In this document: in pieces, positions 42,679-52,588 of the stretch
Position numbering within the stretch: the stretch's first letter is position 1
How the letters are laid out: each line of letters opens with the position of its first letter
DNA from: Mycoplasma sp. 1578d
Lineage (GTDB): Bacteria; Bacillota_I; Bacilli_A; Mycoplasmatales; Metamycoplasmataceae
Length of the DNA stretch: 64,000 nucleotides
Direction of reading: 5' to 3'
Assembly (NCBI RefSeq): GCF_024582695.1
Contig: NZ_CP102081.1
Coordinates: forward strand, 62,001 to 126,000
Translations under genes and position numbers: made by a program
Notes under the pieces: model-generated
Database searches by the model: none
What the model was told of the DNA's origin: nothing
What the model saw: the letters and a program-made list of their open reading frames with translations, nothing else

Positions 42679-43470
42679 AACTAAATGATTAAGCTCATCG
42701 ATAACTTCTTGAGGTCTTTCAGTGATAATTGCATGTCCAGTTTTCTCAAGAATTTTAGTTGGAAAGTTATATTTCTTTTCAATCATTTCCATTTGTTCTA
42801 CAGGGGTAAATTTATCTGGATCTCCACTTAATACAGATACATTGGTAGCGTTTGCATATAAATTAGCTACAATTGTTGATAAATATTCTTCGTTTCTAAT
42901 TTGGTTAGTGACCATGTATTGGAATTTGATTTTCTTATTAGCATAACCCTCTGGACTTCCTTGACATAAGTATTTAGCTACTGCTGAAACTTTTGGAGTT
43001 TTTTCATAAAATAGATTTTCACATGCTTGAATGCAACCTGCTTCATCATCTGGAAGTAATCCATTAAGTACAGTTCCTTTGGTTTTATTTAAAGATAAAA
43101 ATTCATTAAACGGTGCTAAAAGCAAGGTTCCCTTAACTCTTGGTTCTTTATTTAAATATAAAGCGCTTGCCGATCCAAGTGAATGAGACACAAGATAAAT
43201 ATCTGTTTCGTTTTTTAGCACAGTATCTAAAAATTTTTTAACTAAATCAAAATATTGTTCTAAAGTGATATCTTTTGCTGATGAACTATCTCCGCAACCC
43301 GGAAAGTCTAAGGCGGCAAATCTAAAATCTCGTTTTAACCTTAATAAAGGTAAAAATGTTTTATATGTACCGCCAAAACCATGGAAAAATAAAACAAGTG
43401 GTTTATCTAAATCATTTTCGTTTTCATAGTGATAAGCTATTTCAAAATTGTTAATTGTTACTTTGTTCAT
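42670..43470 (-). CDS. Alpha/beta hydrolase
   Basis: 266 residues with the canonical fold: oxyanion 'LFFHGFGGTYKTF', strand 'RFAALDFPGCGDS', nucleophile Ser in 'VSHSLGSASALY', acid region 'VLSGDPDKFTP' and His in 'KTGHAIITERP'. It could be a lipase, esterase or peptidase-like enzyme; the substrate is not evident. It lies one base after lplA copy 1 in the same direction and is probably co-transcribed. ATG 43470 was chosen; a TTG at 43479 just upstream overlaps the lplA stop and is an alternative. It has no signal peptide, so it is cytoplasmic. Confidence 0.82.
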   Translation of the reverse strand: MNKVTINNFEIAYHYENENDLDKPLVLFFHGFGGTYKTFLPLLRLKRDFRFAALDFPGCGDSSSAKDITLEQYFDLVKKFLDTVLKNETDIYLVSHSLGSASALYLNKEPRVKGTLLLAPFNEFLSLNKTKGTVLNGLLPDDEAGCIQACENLFYEKTPKVSAVAKYLCQGSPEGYANKKIKFQYMVTNQIRNEEYLSTIVANLYANATNVSVLSGDPDKFTPVEQMEMIEKKYNFPTKILEKTGHAIITERPQEVIDELNHLVKK

Positions 43471-43471
43471 A

Positions 43472-44452
43472 TTACTCAAAAATTAATCCTAAAATTTCTT
43501 CCTTTTTAATTCCGCCAAAATAATCGTTTAGATTAATTTGGTCTAATATTTTTTCAAATTCTTCTTTCTTAAATTCAATTCCTTTAAATAGACCAATAAC
43601 ATCACTTATTTCTCTTAAACTTAAAAAATCGCCTTGGAACATGATGTCATCAACTCTATTTTCAGAAACATTCAACTTAACACTTAAAATACCTTTGTCA
43701 AATTTTTTTGCATTTTCAGCCTTAAATTGTGGATTTTTACCATAAATTCATTCATCCGAAGAGCGATATGCAATGAGTTTTTGAAGATCTTTGCCATATT
43801 TATCTAGGGGAATTTGACCTAATGTGGCTCCGAAATTATCGACAAAATATTGAATTAAGCCATCAATAAATTCGTGCACGCTTAGTGAATAATTTAACTC
43901 ATGAGAAATATTAGTCACTCTTTGACGAACTGATTGAATTCCTTTAGATTCCATTTTAAGTTTAGAAGGATTTAATGCATTTGATAACTTAGTTAAATCA
44001 ACATTAAACAAGAGAGTTCCGTGAGAAACAATTCTATTTCCTTTGATAAATTGTGCATTTCCACTAATTTTAGCTCCATTACACAATAAATCATTTCGTC
44101 CATGAAATTGAGCATTTAGCCCAAGTGAGTTTAAGTAACCAATGATTGGATTAAGGAAGTTTTCATAATTATTAGTTTCATCATTATCTTTGATAAAACT
44201 AAAACTAATATTTCCAAGATCTTCATAAACCGCCCCACCACCACTTACACGACGAGCTAATTCGATTTTATTTTTCTCAATATAATCACGTTTAATTTCT
44301 TGATGAGCGTTTTGATTTCTTCCAATGATTACAGCATTTTCTTGTTGGTATAAATATAAAATATCTCCTGTTTGTTCTGGATCTGCAACAATTAATTCTT
44401 CAATTGATAAATTAACATATGCAGAATAGCTTTTGCTAAAGTAAATCTTCAT
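43472..44452 (-). CDS. lplA: Lipoate-protein ligase A, copy 1
   Basis: The 326-residue enzyme activates lipoate with ATP and attaches it to lipoyl domains (E2 or GcvH). Motifs are 'YQQENAVIIGRNQNAHQEIK', 'ARRVSGGGAVYEDLGNISFSF' and 'GRNDLLCNGAKISGNAQF' (catalytic Lys), then the small C-terminal accessory domain 'WIYGKNPQFKAENAKKFDKG'. A TGA at 43745-43747 (Trp) joins the two parts. TATAAT (minus strand, 44467-44462) lies 9 bases before the ATG with no SD. It is highly similar to copy 2 at 44617, with the same length, so this is a recent duplication. It is co-transcribed with the hydrolase gene. Confidence 0.92.
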
Positions 44453-44563
44453 GCTTATTCAATTATATTAAATTAGCAATTTATTATTTAAATTAAGCAA
44501 CAAATATAATTTTGTATGATCAAGATGTTTTAAATTTAAAATATCCTTATTACTCAGAATTAA

Positions 44564-44603
44564 AAAACACAAAAGATGTTAAAAATTGTGTCTTTTGTGT
44601 TTT
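44564..44603 (-). terminator. Terminator between the two lplA copies
   Basis: A 13-bp stem (44564-44576 with 44591-44603), with T's after it on the minus strand, ends copy 2 before the copy 1 promoter. The two are therefore transcribed separately. Confidence 0.8.
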
Positions 44604-44616
44604 GTTCTAATAATAA

Positions 44617-45597
44617 TTATTCAAAAATTAAGTCTAGAATTTCTTCTTTTTTAATTCCACCAAAATAAATATTTAAGTCAATTTTATCTAACACTTGTGC
44701 AAATTTTTCTCTTTTGAATTCAATTCCTTTGAACATGTGAATAACATCAGTCATTTCTTTTAAACTTAAGAAATCACCTTCGAATAAAATATCATCAATT
44801 TTATTTTCAGAAACATTTAATTTAACACTTAAAATTCCATTGTCAAATTTTTTAGCAGCTTCAGCGTGGAATTTTGGGTTTTTACCATAAATTCATTCTT
44901 CTGACGAACGAAGTTTTACTAGTTGATCAAGATCTTTTTGGTATTTATCAAAAGGAATCTCTTCAAGTTTAGCACCAAAATGTTCAACAAAGTATTTTAC
45001 CAATCCATCAATAAATTGTTGGGCATTTATTGAATAATTTAACTCATGAGCAATGTTAGTCACTCTTTGACGAGCTGATTGAATTCCTTTAGATTCCATT
45101 TTAAGTTTAGAAGGATTTAATGCATTTGATAATTTAGTTAAATCAACATCAAATAATAAAGTCCCGTGAGATGAAATTCTATTTCCTTTGATAAATTGTG
45201 CATTTCCACTAATTTTAGCCCCATTACATAATAAGTCATTACGTCCTTTAAATTGAGCATCTAAACCAAGCGATCTTAAATATCCAATGATCGGGGTTAA
45301 GAAAAGCTCATAACCACTATTGTTTTCTTTATCAGTAATAAACGCAAAATTAACGTTTCCACGGTCGTGATAAACAGCCCCCCCTCCACTCATTCGGCGA
45401 GCTAATTCAATTTTATTTTCATTAATATAATCACGTTTAATTTCTTGGTGAGCGTTTTGATTTCTTCCGATAATTACAGCGTTTTCGTTTTGATATAACA
45501 ATAAGATATCTTCGGTTTCTTGAGGATCGCTAACAATTAATTCTTCAAGAGGCAAATTTGCATATGCAGAGTAGTTTTTGCTTACATATATTTTCAT
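44617..45597 (-). CDS. lplA: Lipoate-protein ligase A, copy 2
   Basis: 326 residues, co-linear with copy 1. The catalytic motifs are kept: 'ARRMSGGGAVYHDRGNVNFAF', 'GRNDLLCNGAKISGNAQF' and 'SHGTLLFDVDLTKLSNALN'. The accessory domain follows a TGA Trp ('EEWIYGKNPKF'). The two copies differ mostly in the first 20 residues and around residues 85-120. The two ligases may serve different lipoyl proteins or substrates (lipoate or octanoate); that is inference. TATAAT (minus strand, 45609-45604) is 6 bases before the ATG, so the mRNA is probably leaderless. Confidence 0.92.
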
Positions 45598-45660
45598 GTC
45601 TTAATTATATTAAAAATTAAAACCAAATAAATAAATTTAGCAGTTTAGATAAAATTGTGC

Positions 45661-45675
45661 TAAAATTAAAACATT
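45661..45675 (+). promoter_or_regulatory. Close-set promoter of dnaJ
   Basis: TAAAAT (45661-45666) lies 9 bases before the dnaJ ATG and no SD is present, so the message is probably leaderless. No CIRCE-type inverted repeat is seen. Confidence 0.45.
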
Positions 45676-46788
45676 ATGGCAGAAAAAAGAGATTATTATG
45701 AAGTTTTAGGAGTTTCAAAAGGAGCGAGTGCTCAGGAAATTAAAAGTGCTTATCGTAAATTAGCGATGAAGTATCACCCAGATAAATCTAAAGAAGCTGA
45801 TTCAGAAAAGAAAATGCAAGAAATTAACGAAGCTTATGAAGTACTTTCAAATGAACAAAAAAGAAAAAACTATGATCAATTTGGCCACGCTGGGGCTAAT
45901 GCTCAAGGATTTGGTGGCGGTCAAGGGTTTTCTGATTTTGAATCATTTGGGGGATTTGGAGATTTTTTTCAAGATCTTTTTGGTTCATTTTCAGGTTCGT
46001 CGCGAAGAAACTCAAATATACCACGCAAAGGTGAAGACAAGTCAGCGTTATTTGAAATTTCGTTTTTAGATTCATATAATGGATATTCAGGAACCAGAAA
46101 ATTCACAAAACATGAACTTTGTTTATTCTGTAATGGAAGCGGAGCTGATTCAAATGAAGGAGTTAAAACATGTCCTACTTGTGGTGGTCAAGGGCATGTT
46201 CAAAAACGAATCAACAGTATTTTCGGAGCACAAATAGTATCAAGTGAATGTCGTGCTTGTTCAGGAACAGGGAAAATAATTGTAAAACCTTGTTCACAAT
46301 GTAAAGGGCACAAGTATATTAAAACTCAAAAAGAAATCAAAATTAATATTCCAGCCGGAGTTAACAATGGAGTGCTATTTAAATGTGCTGGATTTGGTCA
46401 TCCAGGATACAATGGTGGTCCATCAGGAGATTTATATTTAAAAATTCACGTTAATCCACATAAATATTTCTTAAGATCAGGAGATGATCTGATTTTGGAT
46501 TTTCCCGTTTCTTTTGCAGATATTTTACAAGAAAAAATTGTTGAAGTACCTACTCCAAATGGAGTACAAAAAATTCAATTGAAAAAATCATATCTTGAAC
46601 CTAAAACAATTTCAATTCAAGGTCTAGGATTTAAACACGGAAACAGAACAGGAAGCATGAAATTGAACTTGAAAATAGTAATTCCGGATTATTCTTCAAG
46701 ACAAAGAAAAGAAATTAATAAGATTTTAGAAAATATTGAAGATACAGTAAATAAAGATTTTGTCAAAATGGTTAGAAAAGCAAGTTAA
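45676..46788 (+). CDS. dnaJ: Chaperone protein DnaJ
   Basis: The 370-residue type I J-protein contains, in order, the J domain with 'YHPDKS' (HPD motif, residues 36-38), the Gly/Phe-rich linker (about 72-112), the zinc-finger domain with four CxxCxGxG-type repeats ('CLFCNGSG', 'CPTCGGQG', 'CRACSGTG', 'CSQCKGHK'), and the C-terminal substrate-binding domains. It stimulates DnaK ATPase and presents unfolded proteins. The length is normal and it contains no TGA codon. dnaK is not in this window. Confidence 0.96.
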   Translation: MAEKRDYYEVLGVSKGASAQEIKSAYRKLAMKYHPDKSKEADSEKKMQEINEAYEVLSNEQKRKNYDQFGHAGANAQGFGGGQGFSDFESFGGFGDFFQDLFGSFSGSSRRNSNIPRKGEDKSALFEISFLDSYNGYSGTRKFTKHELCLFCNGSGADSNEGVKTCPTCGGQGHVQKRINSIFGAQIVSSECRACSGTGKIIVKPCSQCKGHKYIKTQKEIKINIPAGVNNGVLFKCAGFGHPGYNGGPSGDLYLKIHVNPHKYFLRSGDDLILDFPVSFADILQEKIVEVPTPNGVQKIQLKKSYLEPKTISIQGLGFKHGNRTGSMKLNLKIVIPDYSSRQRKEINKILENIEDTVNKDFVKMVRKAS

Positions 46789-46812
46789 AAGAACATAAAA
46801 ATGTTCTTTTTT
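46787..46812 (+). terminator. dnaJ terminator
   Basis: A 10-bp stem (46787-46796 with 46801-46810) with a 4-base loop and T's begins within the stop codon. The tpiA promoter (TATAAT, 46815-46820) follows directly. Confidence 0.85.
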
Positions 46813-46814
46813 AA

Positions 46815-46842
46815 TATAATTAAATGGAATTTCATTAAGGAG
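46815..46842 (+). promoter_or_regulatory. tpiA promoter and RBS
   Basis: TATAAT at 46815-46820 and an AAGGAG SD at 46837-46842 precede the ATG at 46849. Confidence 0.65.
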
Positions 46843-46848
46843 AATTAA

Positions 46849-47580
<732 letters not shown>

Positions 47581-47908
47581 ATATATAGACTTTGAAAAGT
47601 GGTTTACAATAAATCACTTTTTATTTCTTTAAAATTTCAAAAAATAACTGAAAAATTTTTCTAAAAATATTTTTAAGTTATATAATAATTGTGATGTAAA
47701 AATAAAGGCAATTTTAATCAAAAATATCAAAAAATGCCATTTTTTATATCAAATTCTAAAGAATTGGTTAAAATTGAAAAAAATTAACCACTCCAAAAAT
47801 CATCAAATTTAGAGTTAATTTTTTTAGTTTAATAACTAATTCTAAAAATAGGTATTTTTTTAGTGTAAATTTATCTATTCTACTTACAATCAAACAAGGA
47901 GGATTAAA
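47581..47908 (+). promoter_or_regulatory. 328-bp AT-rich leader region before the Cys-rich gene
   Basis: No ORF is supported. After tpiA come two or three hairpin-forming segments: GGCA ... TGCC followed by ATTTTTT (47708-47756), TGGTTAA/TTAACCA (47766-47792), and TTAATTTTTTTAG (47815 on). TATAAT-like boxes lie near 47681-47686. An unusually strong SD (AAGGAGG) ends the region. If transcription starts near 47690, the small gene has a structured leader of about 210 bases, which could hold a regulatory RNA or attenuator. This is inference. Confidence 0.4.
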
Positions 47909-48079
47909 ATGTCACACTGCGGATGCAAAGAAAAAGAACAAAAAGAAATGATGAAAGAAAAAGAATCTTGTCCAAAAATGGGTCAATGCTCAAAAGAAAT
48001 GTCATGTGATAAAGGAACTTGCCCTAAAAAAGACATGGAAAAAGAATCATCATGTTCAACCGGTACATGCTCAAAATAA
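47909..48079 (+). CDS. 56-residue Cys-rich, metallothionein-like protein
   Basis: The protein contains 8 cysteines in 56 residues, at positions 4, 6, 21, 27, 33, 38, 49 and 54 (a CxC followed by CX5C, CX5C, CX4C and CX4C spacings). One His sits beside the first Cys, and Lys, Glu and Met are abundant between them ('MSHCGCKEKEQKEMMKEKES'). Hydrophobic residues are almost absent, so it should fold only around bound metal or disulfides. A near-perfect SD (AAGGAGG) and a strong downstream terminator show it is a real, well-translated gene. It fits a metal-storage or metal-buffering protein, but I know no named family that it matches. There is no signal peptide; it is cytoplasmic. Confidence 0.72.
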   Translation: MSHCGCKEKEQKEMMKEKESCPKMGQCSKEMSCDKGTCPKKDMEKESSCSTGTCSK

Positions 48080-48128
48080 ATTAAAAAATAGCAAATGAAT
48101 GCTATTTAATTAACTTTAGTTTACAACA

Positions 48129-48152
48129 ACAGGCTATAAAGCCTGTTTTTTT
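48129..48152 (+). terminator. Terminator of the Cys-rich gene
   Basis: The stem ACAGGC/GCCTGT (48129-48134 with 48141-48146) is followed by seven T's. A weaker hairpin (AAATAGCA/TGCTATTT) lies just before it. Confidence 0.85.
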
Positions 48153-48188
48153 AATATTATCAAATTATAGTATTTTTATAAGGAATTC

Positions 48189-48872
48189 TTACGAAATTTT
48201 GTTTACAGCTCCAAATTCTTGGTGGAAAAATTGAAAGTGATCTGGGTGAACATATAAAGTACCAGCAATAGAAATAGATTCAGTATCATATCCGTAAAAA
48301 TTAATTGCAACTAATTTCTCAAAACCAAATTTATTAACATTTTGATATTCTAAGAAATAAATAATATTATTAAGCATTTTATTATTTAATAAAATGTCAG
48401 TAATTGATTCGTTTAAGTTGATTTCAGGGACAATTTTAAACAAATCACTTGAAACATATGTAATTCCCTCAGCGATTTTAATCCCATCTTTAAAATACTC
48501 TTTTTCAAAAACACGATAACCATTGAGAAATATAATATTTTTAGTTTCAAATCATTTTGGCGATTCTGCTTTACTTGTAATTTCAACGCCTATTTGCTGA
48601 TCACACTTAAGCATGTATGAAAGTGGCTTAATTAAATTATGAAAGTTTTCAGCAACGAAATGACCACGTTTATTAATTGAATAAACAGCCCCTAAGGCCG
48701 CTAATTTATTATAAGCACTCACCACCACACCACGTGAACATTCAAAGCGATTCATTAGTGCGTGTTCAGACGGCATAACTTTGTTAACTGGAATCTTTTT
48801 ACTTTTAATTAATTCAAGCAAATAATCAATAATTTCCTGTGTTTTACTAATATCGTTTTTTGCGTATTTCAT
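48189..48872 (-). CDS. GntR-family transcription regulator (UTRA type)
   Basis: The 227-residue protein has an N-terminal winged helix (about 10-75: 'KVMPSEHALMNRFECSRGVVVSAYNKLAALGAVYSINKRGHFV') and a C-terminal UTRA-like ligand domain (about 85-225). The HutC/TreR subgroup with this plan senses sugars, phosphosugars or amino acid derivatives. No sugar operon adjoins it; the ROK kinase at 51557 is the nearest candidate target. One TGA (48552) is Trp. TATAAT (minus strand, 48884-48879) lies 6 bases before the ATG, so the mRNA is probably leaderless. Confidence 0.85.
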
Positions 48873-48924
48873 TTTTTAATTATATTAAAAAATACTCATT
48901 TATAGCAAAAATGTGGATAAAAGA

Positions 48925-48946
48925 AAAACAAGAAAAATCTTGTTTT
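48925..48946 (-). terminator. Terminator of the decayed membrane cassette
   Basis: An 8-bp stem (48925-48932 with 48939-48946) is followed by a T-rich minus-strand tail. It includes the last stop codon of the cassette. Confidence 0.6.
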
Positions 48947-49690
48947 AACTCTTATAGTATTTTTCCAATTCTAAAAAATACTTAATATTTTCTTTATATT
49001 CAGGATTATAAAATTCTTCATTTTGATAATTAGAATACACAAGCATTAAATAATGAACAGCCCGAGCTTTTTCTCTATCACCATTAAATTGACCTGATAA
49101 TATATCACGGTTAAGAAGGATACTTTGCTTATTGTTATTAAACAAAGTTTTGGTTTTATCGTGAGCATAGTAGGTATATGTTTCAAAATCTGTATGAATA
49201 TCTTAAAGACGATAATTTATTATTTCTTCACCTTCTCAAATACTTGTTCTATGTGATACGTTTATTTCTTGCAAATTCATTTTAGGTCAAATAATTTAGC
49301 TTCTGTATTAACTATAAGCTGTTGAGCTAAGTTTTTCACCTGTTTTATTTGTGTATTTCTTGAGATAATAAGACAAATTCAACGAGAAAATCAAATCACT
49401 CAAATATCAAAACCAATTCAGTTTATAGGTTGTATATAAAGGCATTCAATCATAAATAAAACAAGCAATTATAAAAGCCAAAACAAAGAAAAATCAAATC
49501 AACAACTGAAGATTTAAATATAAAATAGTTTTATTTCTTTTTTTAATTAATAATTCGATATTATCAAGTGGTTGAGTGAATAGCGAATTAACAGGAATGT
49601 TCTGCTTAATACTAAAATCAATTTTTTCAAAGCTATTTTGAGCATATCACTATCTAACTTTCTTAGTCAAGTAAAAAAGTTAATAATTAT
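48945..49690 (-). pseudogene. Decayed paralogue of the membrane protein at 52589
   Basis: Three pieces in changing frames align with the intact 260-residue protein at 52589: membrane segments (about 49400-49650), a middle piece ending 'NTEAKLFDLK' (about 49277-49400), and the C-terminus ('LLNRDILSGQFNG', 'ARAVHYLMLVYSN', 'NPEYKENIKYFLELEKYYK'). Two frameshifts and an in-frame TAA at 49203-49205 break it. It is the third gene of cassette copy A. Confidence 0.75.
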
Positions 49691-50453
49691 ATACAGAAGG
49701 AAAATAAGAAAATTTAAAAATCCTGAAAAAATAAGTAAATAATCTTGAATTACCATAATTTTGCATCATATCTTTATGATCAAAGACAAAATACGGAGCT
49801 TTAAAATTATCAAGATCATAAATATACAGATACATAATTGATTTTGCCTGTTTTCCTAAATGCTCTCTGATAGTATATTCATTCAATATCATGGTTTTGA
49901 CTTTTTTAGTAAAAATTTGCTTAGTTATAATGATAAAAGGAAGCCCTGTAAAATCATCTTTAGGGAATTTTTGTCTTGCTTCTGCTTTAATTTTTTTAAG
50001 GCTCAAATTACTTGCTGTTGATATATTTTTTTCTATTTGTTTACTTTTGAAAATAAATATTATTAAAAAAGGGATTCATCATAAATTAAGCATTGGTAAA
50101 AATATAGGAATTAAAAGACTGAGAAAAGCTTCTATACTAGGATAATCTATTTTTATTACAGTTAAGAGACAAATAGATAAAATAAAAATACACAATTGGA
50201 ATGTTAATTCAAAATATACAATCCTTTTATTCCTTTTTATTTTCTTTATAAAATACAAAATACTTTGTGTAAATTTTTCATCTAATGTTCATTTATTAGC
50301 ATTAATTTTTAATTTAAGAATTAAAAGATCAATTAAATTGATTAAAAATTTTAATCTAAGAAACAAAGGAAATACTAATTGAAAAGAATAATACATCAAA
50401 GAAGCAAAAACAATGGAAATAATATAAATTAAAATTCACTCGGTAGAAAACAT
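49680..50453 (-). CDS. Membrane protein, cassette copy A, gene 1
   Basis: 257 residues with four predicted membrane segments in two pairs, the second ending 'LNLWWIPFLIIFIF'. The soluble domain that follows ends with the block 'LGKQAKSIMYLYIYDLDNFKAPYFVFDHK'. That block is almost identical in the paralogue at 53365 ('LGKQSKSIMYLYIYDLDNFKAPYFVFDNQ'), while the rest is diverged, so it marks a conserved functional core. The frame is intact with TGA as Trp, although its partner genes on both sides are broken. No family is recognised. Confidence 0.72.
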
Positions 50454-50465
50454 ATATCAACTTTT

Positions 50466-50627
50466 TTACCCTAAATTATCTAATTTGGTATCATTTTTAA
50501 TTGTTCGGATATAAAATCCTTTTTTCTATCATAAACTTTTTGGAGATTTCAAGCTCTTAATTCTGAATCTGTATATTCAATTATTTTATTTAATTTTTTG
50601 TTAAAATTTTTTCAAGCCGGCTTATTT
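50466..50627 (-). pseudogene. C-terminal remnant of the large cassette protein (cassette copy A, gene 0)
   Basis: About 50 codons align with the end of the 466-residue protein at 54104: 'DSELRAWNLQKVYDRKKG', then after a one-base loss in an A run (50520-50525) '... LDNLG' and stop. The rest of the gene is missing and no start is plausible. It shows that cassette A once had the same three-gene order. Confidence 0.7.
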
Positions 50628-50713
50628 TATTTATTGAGCCAATATATCCAAATAATAAGTTTTTCATCTTATTAATATTCCTTTCTTTTTATATTTTTAA
50701 TTGTATTTTATAC

Positions 50714-50750
50714 AAATCAAAAAGACGAAGATTTTTCGTCTTTTTGATTT
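50714..50750 (-). terminator. Terminator of the ROK kinase operon
   Basis: A perfect 15-bp stem (50714-50728 with 50736-50750) includes runs of A and T on its flanks. Confidence 0.85.
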
Positions 50751-50780
50751 AATAATTAATTTATTTTAGAGTCAAAAATA

Positions 50781-51554
50781 TTAATTTTCTTGCCCTAATA
50801 ATCTGTTCATTTGTTCATAAATATATTCACGCTGCTCAGGTTGTAATTCTAATATATTTAAGTTTTGTTCAGCTCCAGCCACTACAAAATACAACATTTG
50901 CAAAGCTTTATCTGGAAAATTTTGAATTATTTCAATAATATCTATTTCAATATCATTCATTTTTATTATTTTAATTTTGTTAAAAGTTTTCTCTTTTTGT
51001 TTATGTTCATAGAAAGGAATTAACTTGCTATTATCAAATTTAATATTTTTAATCATTTGCTCAAATAATTCAATCTTGCTCTTAGAAGTATAATCTTTGA
51101 ATGCAGAAAAATAAAAGAAAGGTAAAGTTGCAGCACCTCCAAAAAGGAAGTAGAATCCACTAGTCTTAACTCTTATATTCTCCAGAGTAAATGGAAATTT
51201 CAAGGCCAGAAAGATGGTTATAGACGAAATAAACTGTAAACACACCAAAGCTGTATTGATTATTATAAATCAAACAACTCTTTTATTAATTATATGGATA
51301 TTATTTTTTACATCTTGATAAGCAATTAAAAACACTTGATTTAGAGATATATCTCCATTTTTAGCATTAAAATTATTAAATCTATTTGAAACCAATTCAA
51401 AGATTTTTTTGTGTATTACATTTTTTCTGCTTTTTTTAATTCAAAAAGAAAAATTAACAAATATAAGAATTAATAAGAAAAGACTAATTCCAAAACTAAT
51501 ATACGATCAAATAAACTGAGCATCTGTTATAGGTTCAAAATCTTCTAATACCAT
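50781..51554 (-). CDS. Membrane protein downstream of the ROK kinase
   Basis: 257 residues: one membrane segment near the N-terminus ('FGISLFLLILIFVNFSFW'), a loop, a pair of membrane segments around residues 95-140, and an acidic C-terminal cytoplasmic tail ('LNILELQPEQREYIYEQMNRLLGQEN'). It starts 2 bases after the ROK kinase stop, so it is translationally coupled. It resembles the cassette membrane proteins in size and layout, but I see no shared motif. No family is recognised. Confidence 0.7.
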
Positions 51555-51556
51555 AA

Positions 51557-52423
51557 TTAAATTAGCTCATTTAAACCAAACAGAGCTAAATCCTCCCCTA
51601 ATTGATCAATTTTATAGTCTAACACTTGTGCTTGAGATGCTCACATTAATTGTTTTGCATTGGCAAATGCTTGTTCTATAATAAATGGAGCATTGACGCT
51701 GATTGGTCCAGAAAACACAATTAAATTTGGATTGATAAATGCTACACTGGTGGCAATAACTTTGGTTAATGTAAATATTGCATTATCAATAATTTCTTGG
51801 GCATAAGTTAAGCCATTGTGATAATCTTGCAAAATTTCTTTAGCACTAGTTTGATAACCTTTTTGTTGAGCTTGCAAAGCCCAGCCACTTCCTGATAAAT
51901 AGATTTCACTTGCATATGGAGATAAATGAAAAGCAGGTTGAGCTTGCGGTCCTAAAGGTAGTTTAGCGAGTTCTTGAGCTTGAAAATTATATCCAGAAAC
52001 AATTTTATGATCAATAACTAAACCACCACCAAAACCTGTACTTAGCGTAAAAAACTGAGTATAAGTTCCAACTTTGTTATATCGATAATGAGCTCCAAGA
52101 CCAGCAGCATTAGCATCGTTTTGAAAAACAATCTTTTCAAGCGATAAATTATTGAGCATATGTTGCTTGACATTCAGATTTGCTCAATTTGGTAAATTTG
52201 GAGTTTCTAAAATAATTCCGTTTTGATAATCTGCTGGACCAGGCAAACACAAAGCTAAAGCTTGGATTTTGAATTTTTGAGCAAGAGCAATAATCCTGTT
52301 TAATGTCTCAAAAGCATTCTCTGGATTAGTTGCAAATTTATCTTTAAAAATGATTTGATTATTTTCAATTATAGCGAATCTTGTGTTTGTTCCACCAATA
52401 TCAACCACTGCTTTTTCAAACAT
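51557..52423 (-). CDS. ROK-family sugar kinase
   Basis: The 288-residue ASKHA kinase has phosphate loop 1 'AVVDIGGTNTRFAI', 'LCLPGPADYQNG' and 'IVFQNDANAAGLGAHY' (catalytic Asp in the NDAN motif), plus 'LSTGFGGGLVID'. The zinc-binding Cys motif (CxCGxxGC) of many ROK kinases is missing; the region reads 'SPYASEIYLSGSGWALQ'. It probably phosphorylates glucose or an amino sugar such as N-acetylmannosamine; the substrate cannot be read from the sequence. TGA at 52181 and 51638 is Trp. An AAGGAG SD precedes the ATG. Confidence 0.87.
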
Positions 52424-52588
52424 ATTTCTCCTTAAAATCTAATGAATACCAAATTGTTCTATAAAAATTTCATCTTATTTTATAAATATTAAACCAAGAG
52501 ATATAAACAGACAAAAATCACAAAATCATGAAATATAACGATTATATTTACTTAGGGCACTTACTTTAATATATATTTTAATTATCTT

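Noticed and set aside
43472-44452. lplA copy 1 as two separate small genes
   Set aside because: The break is a single TGA (Trp) in the 'WIYGKNP' motif shared with copy 2; it is one gene.
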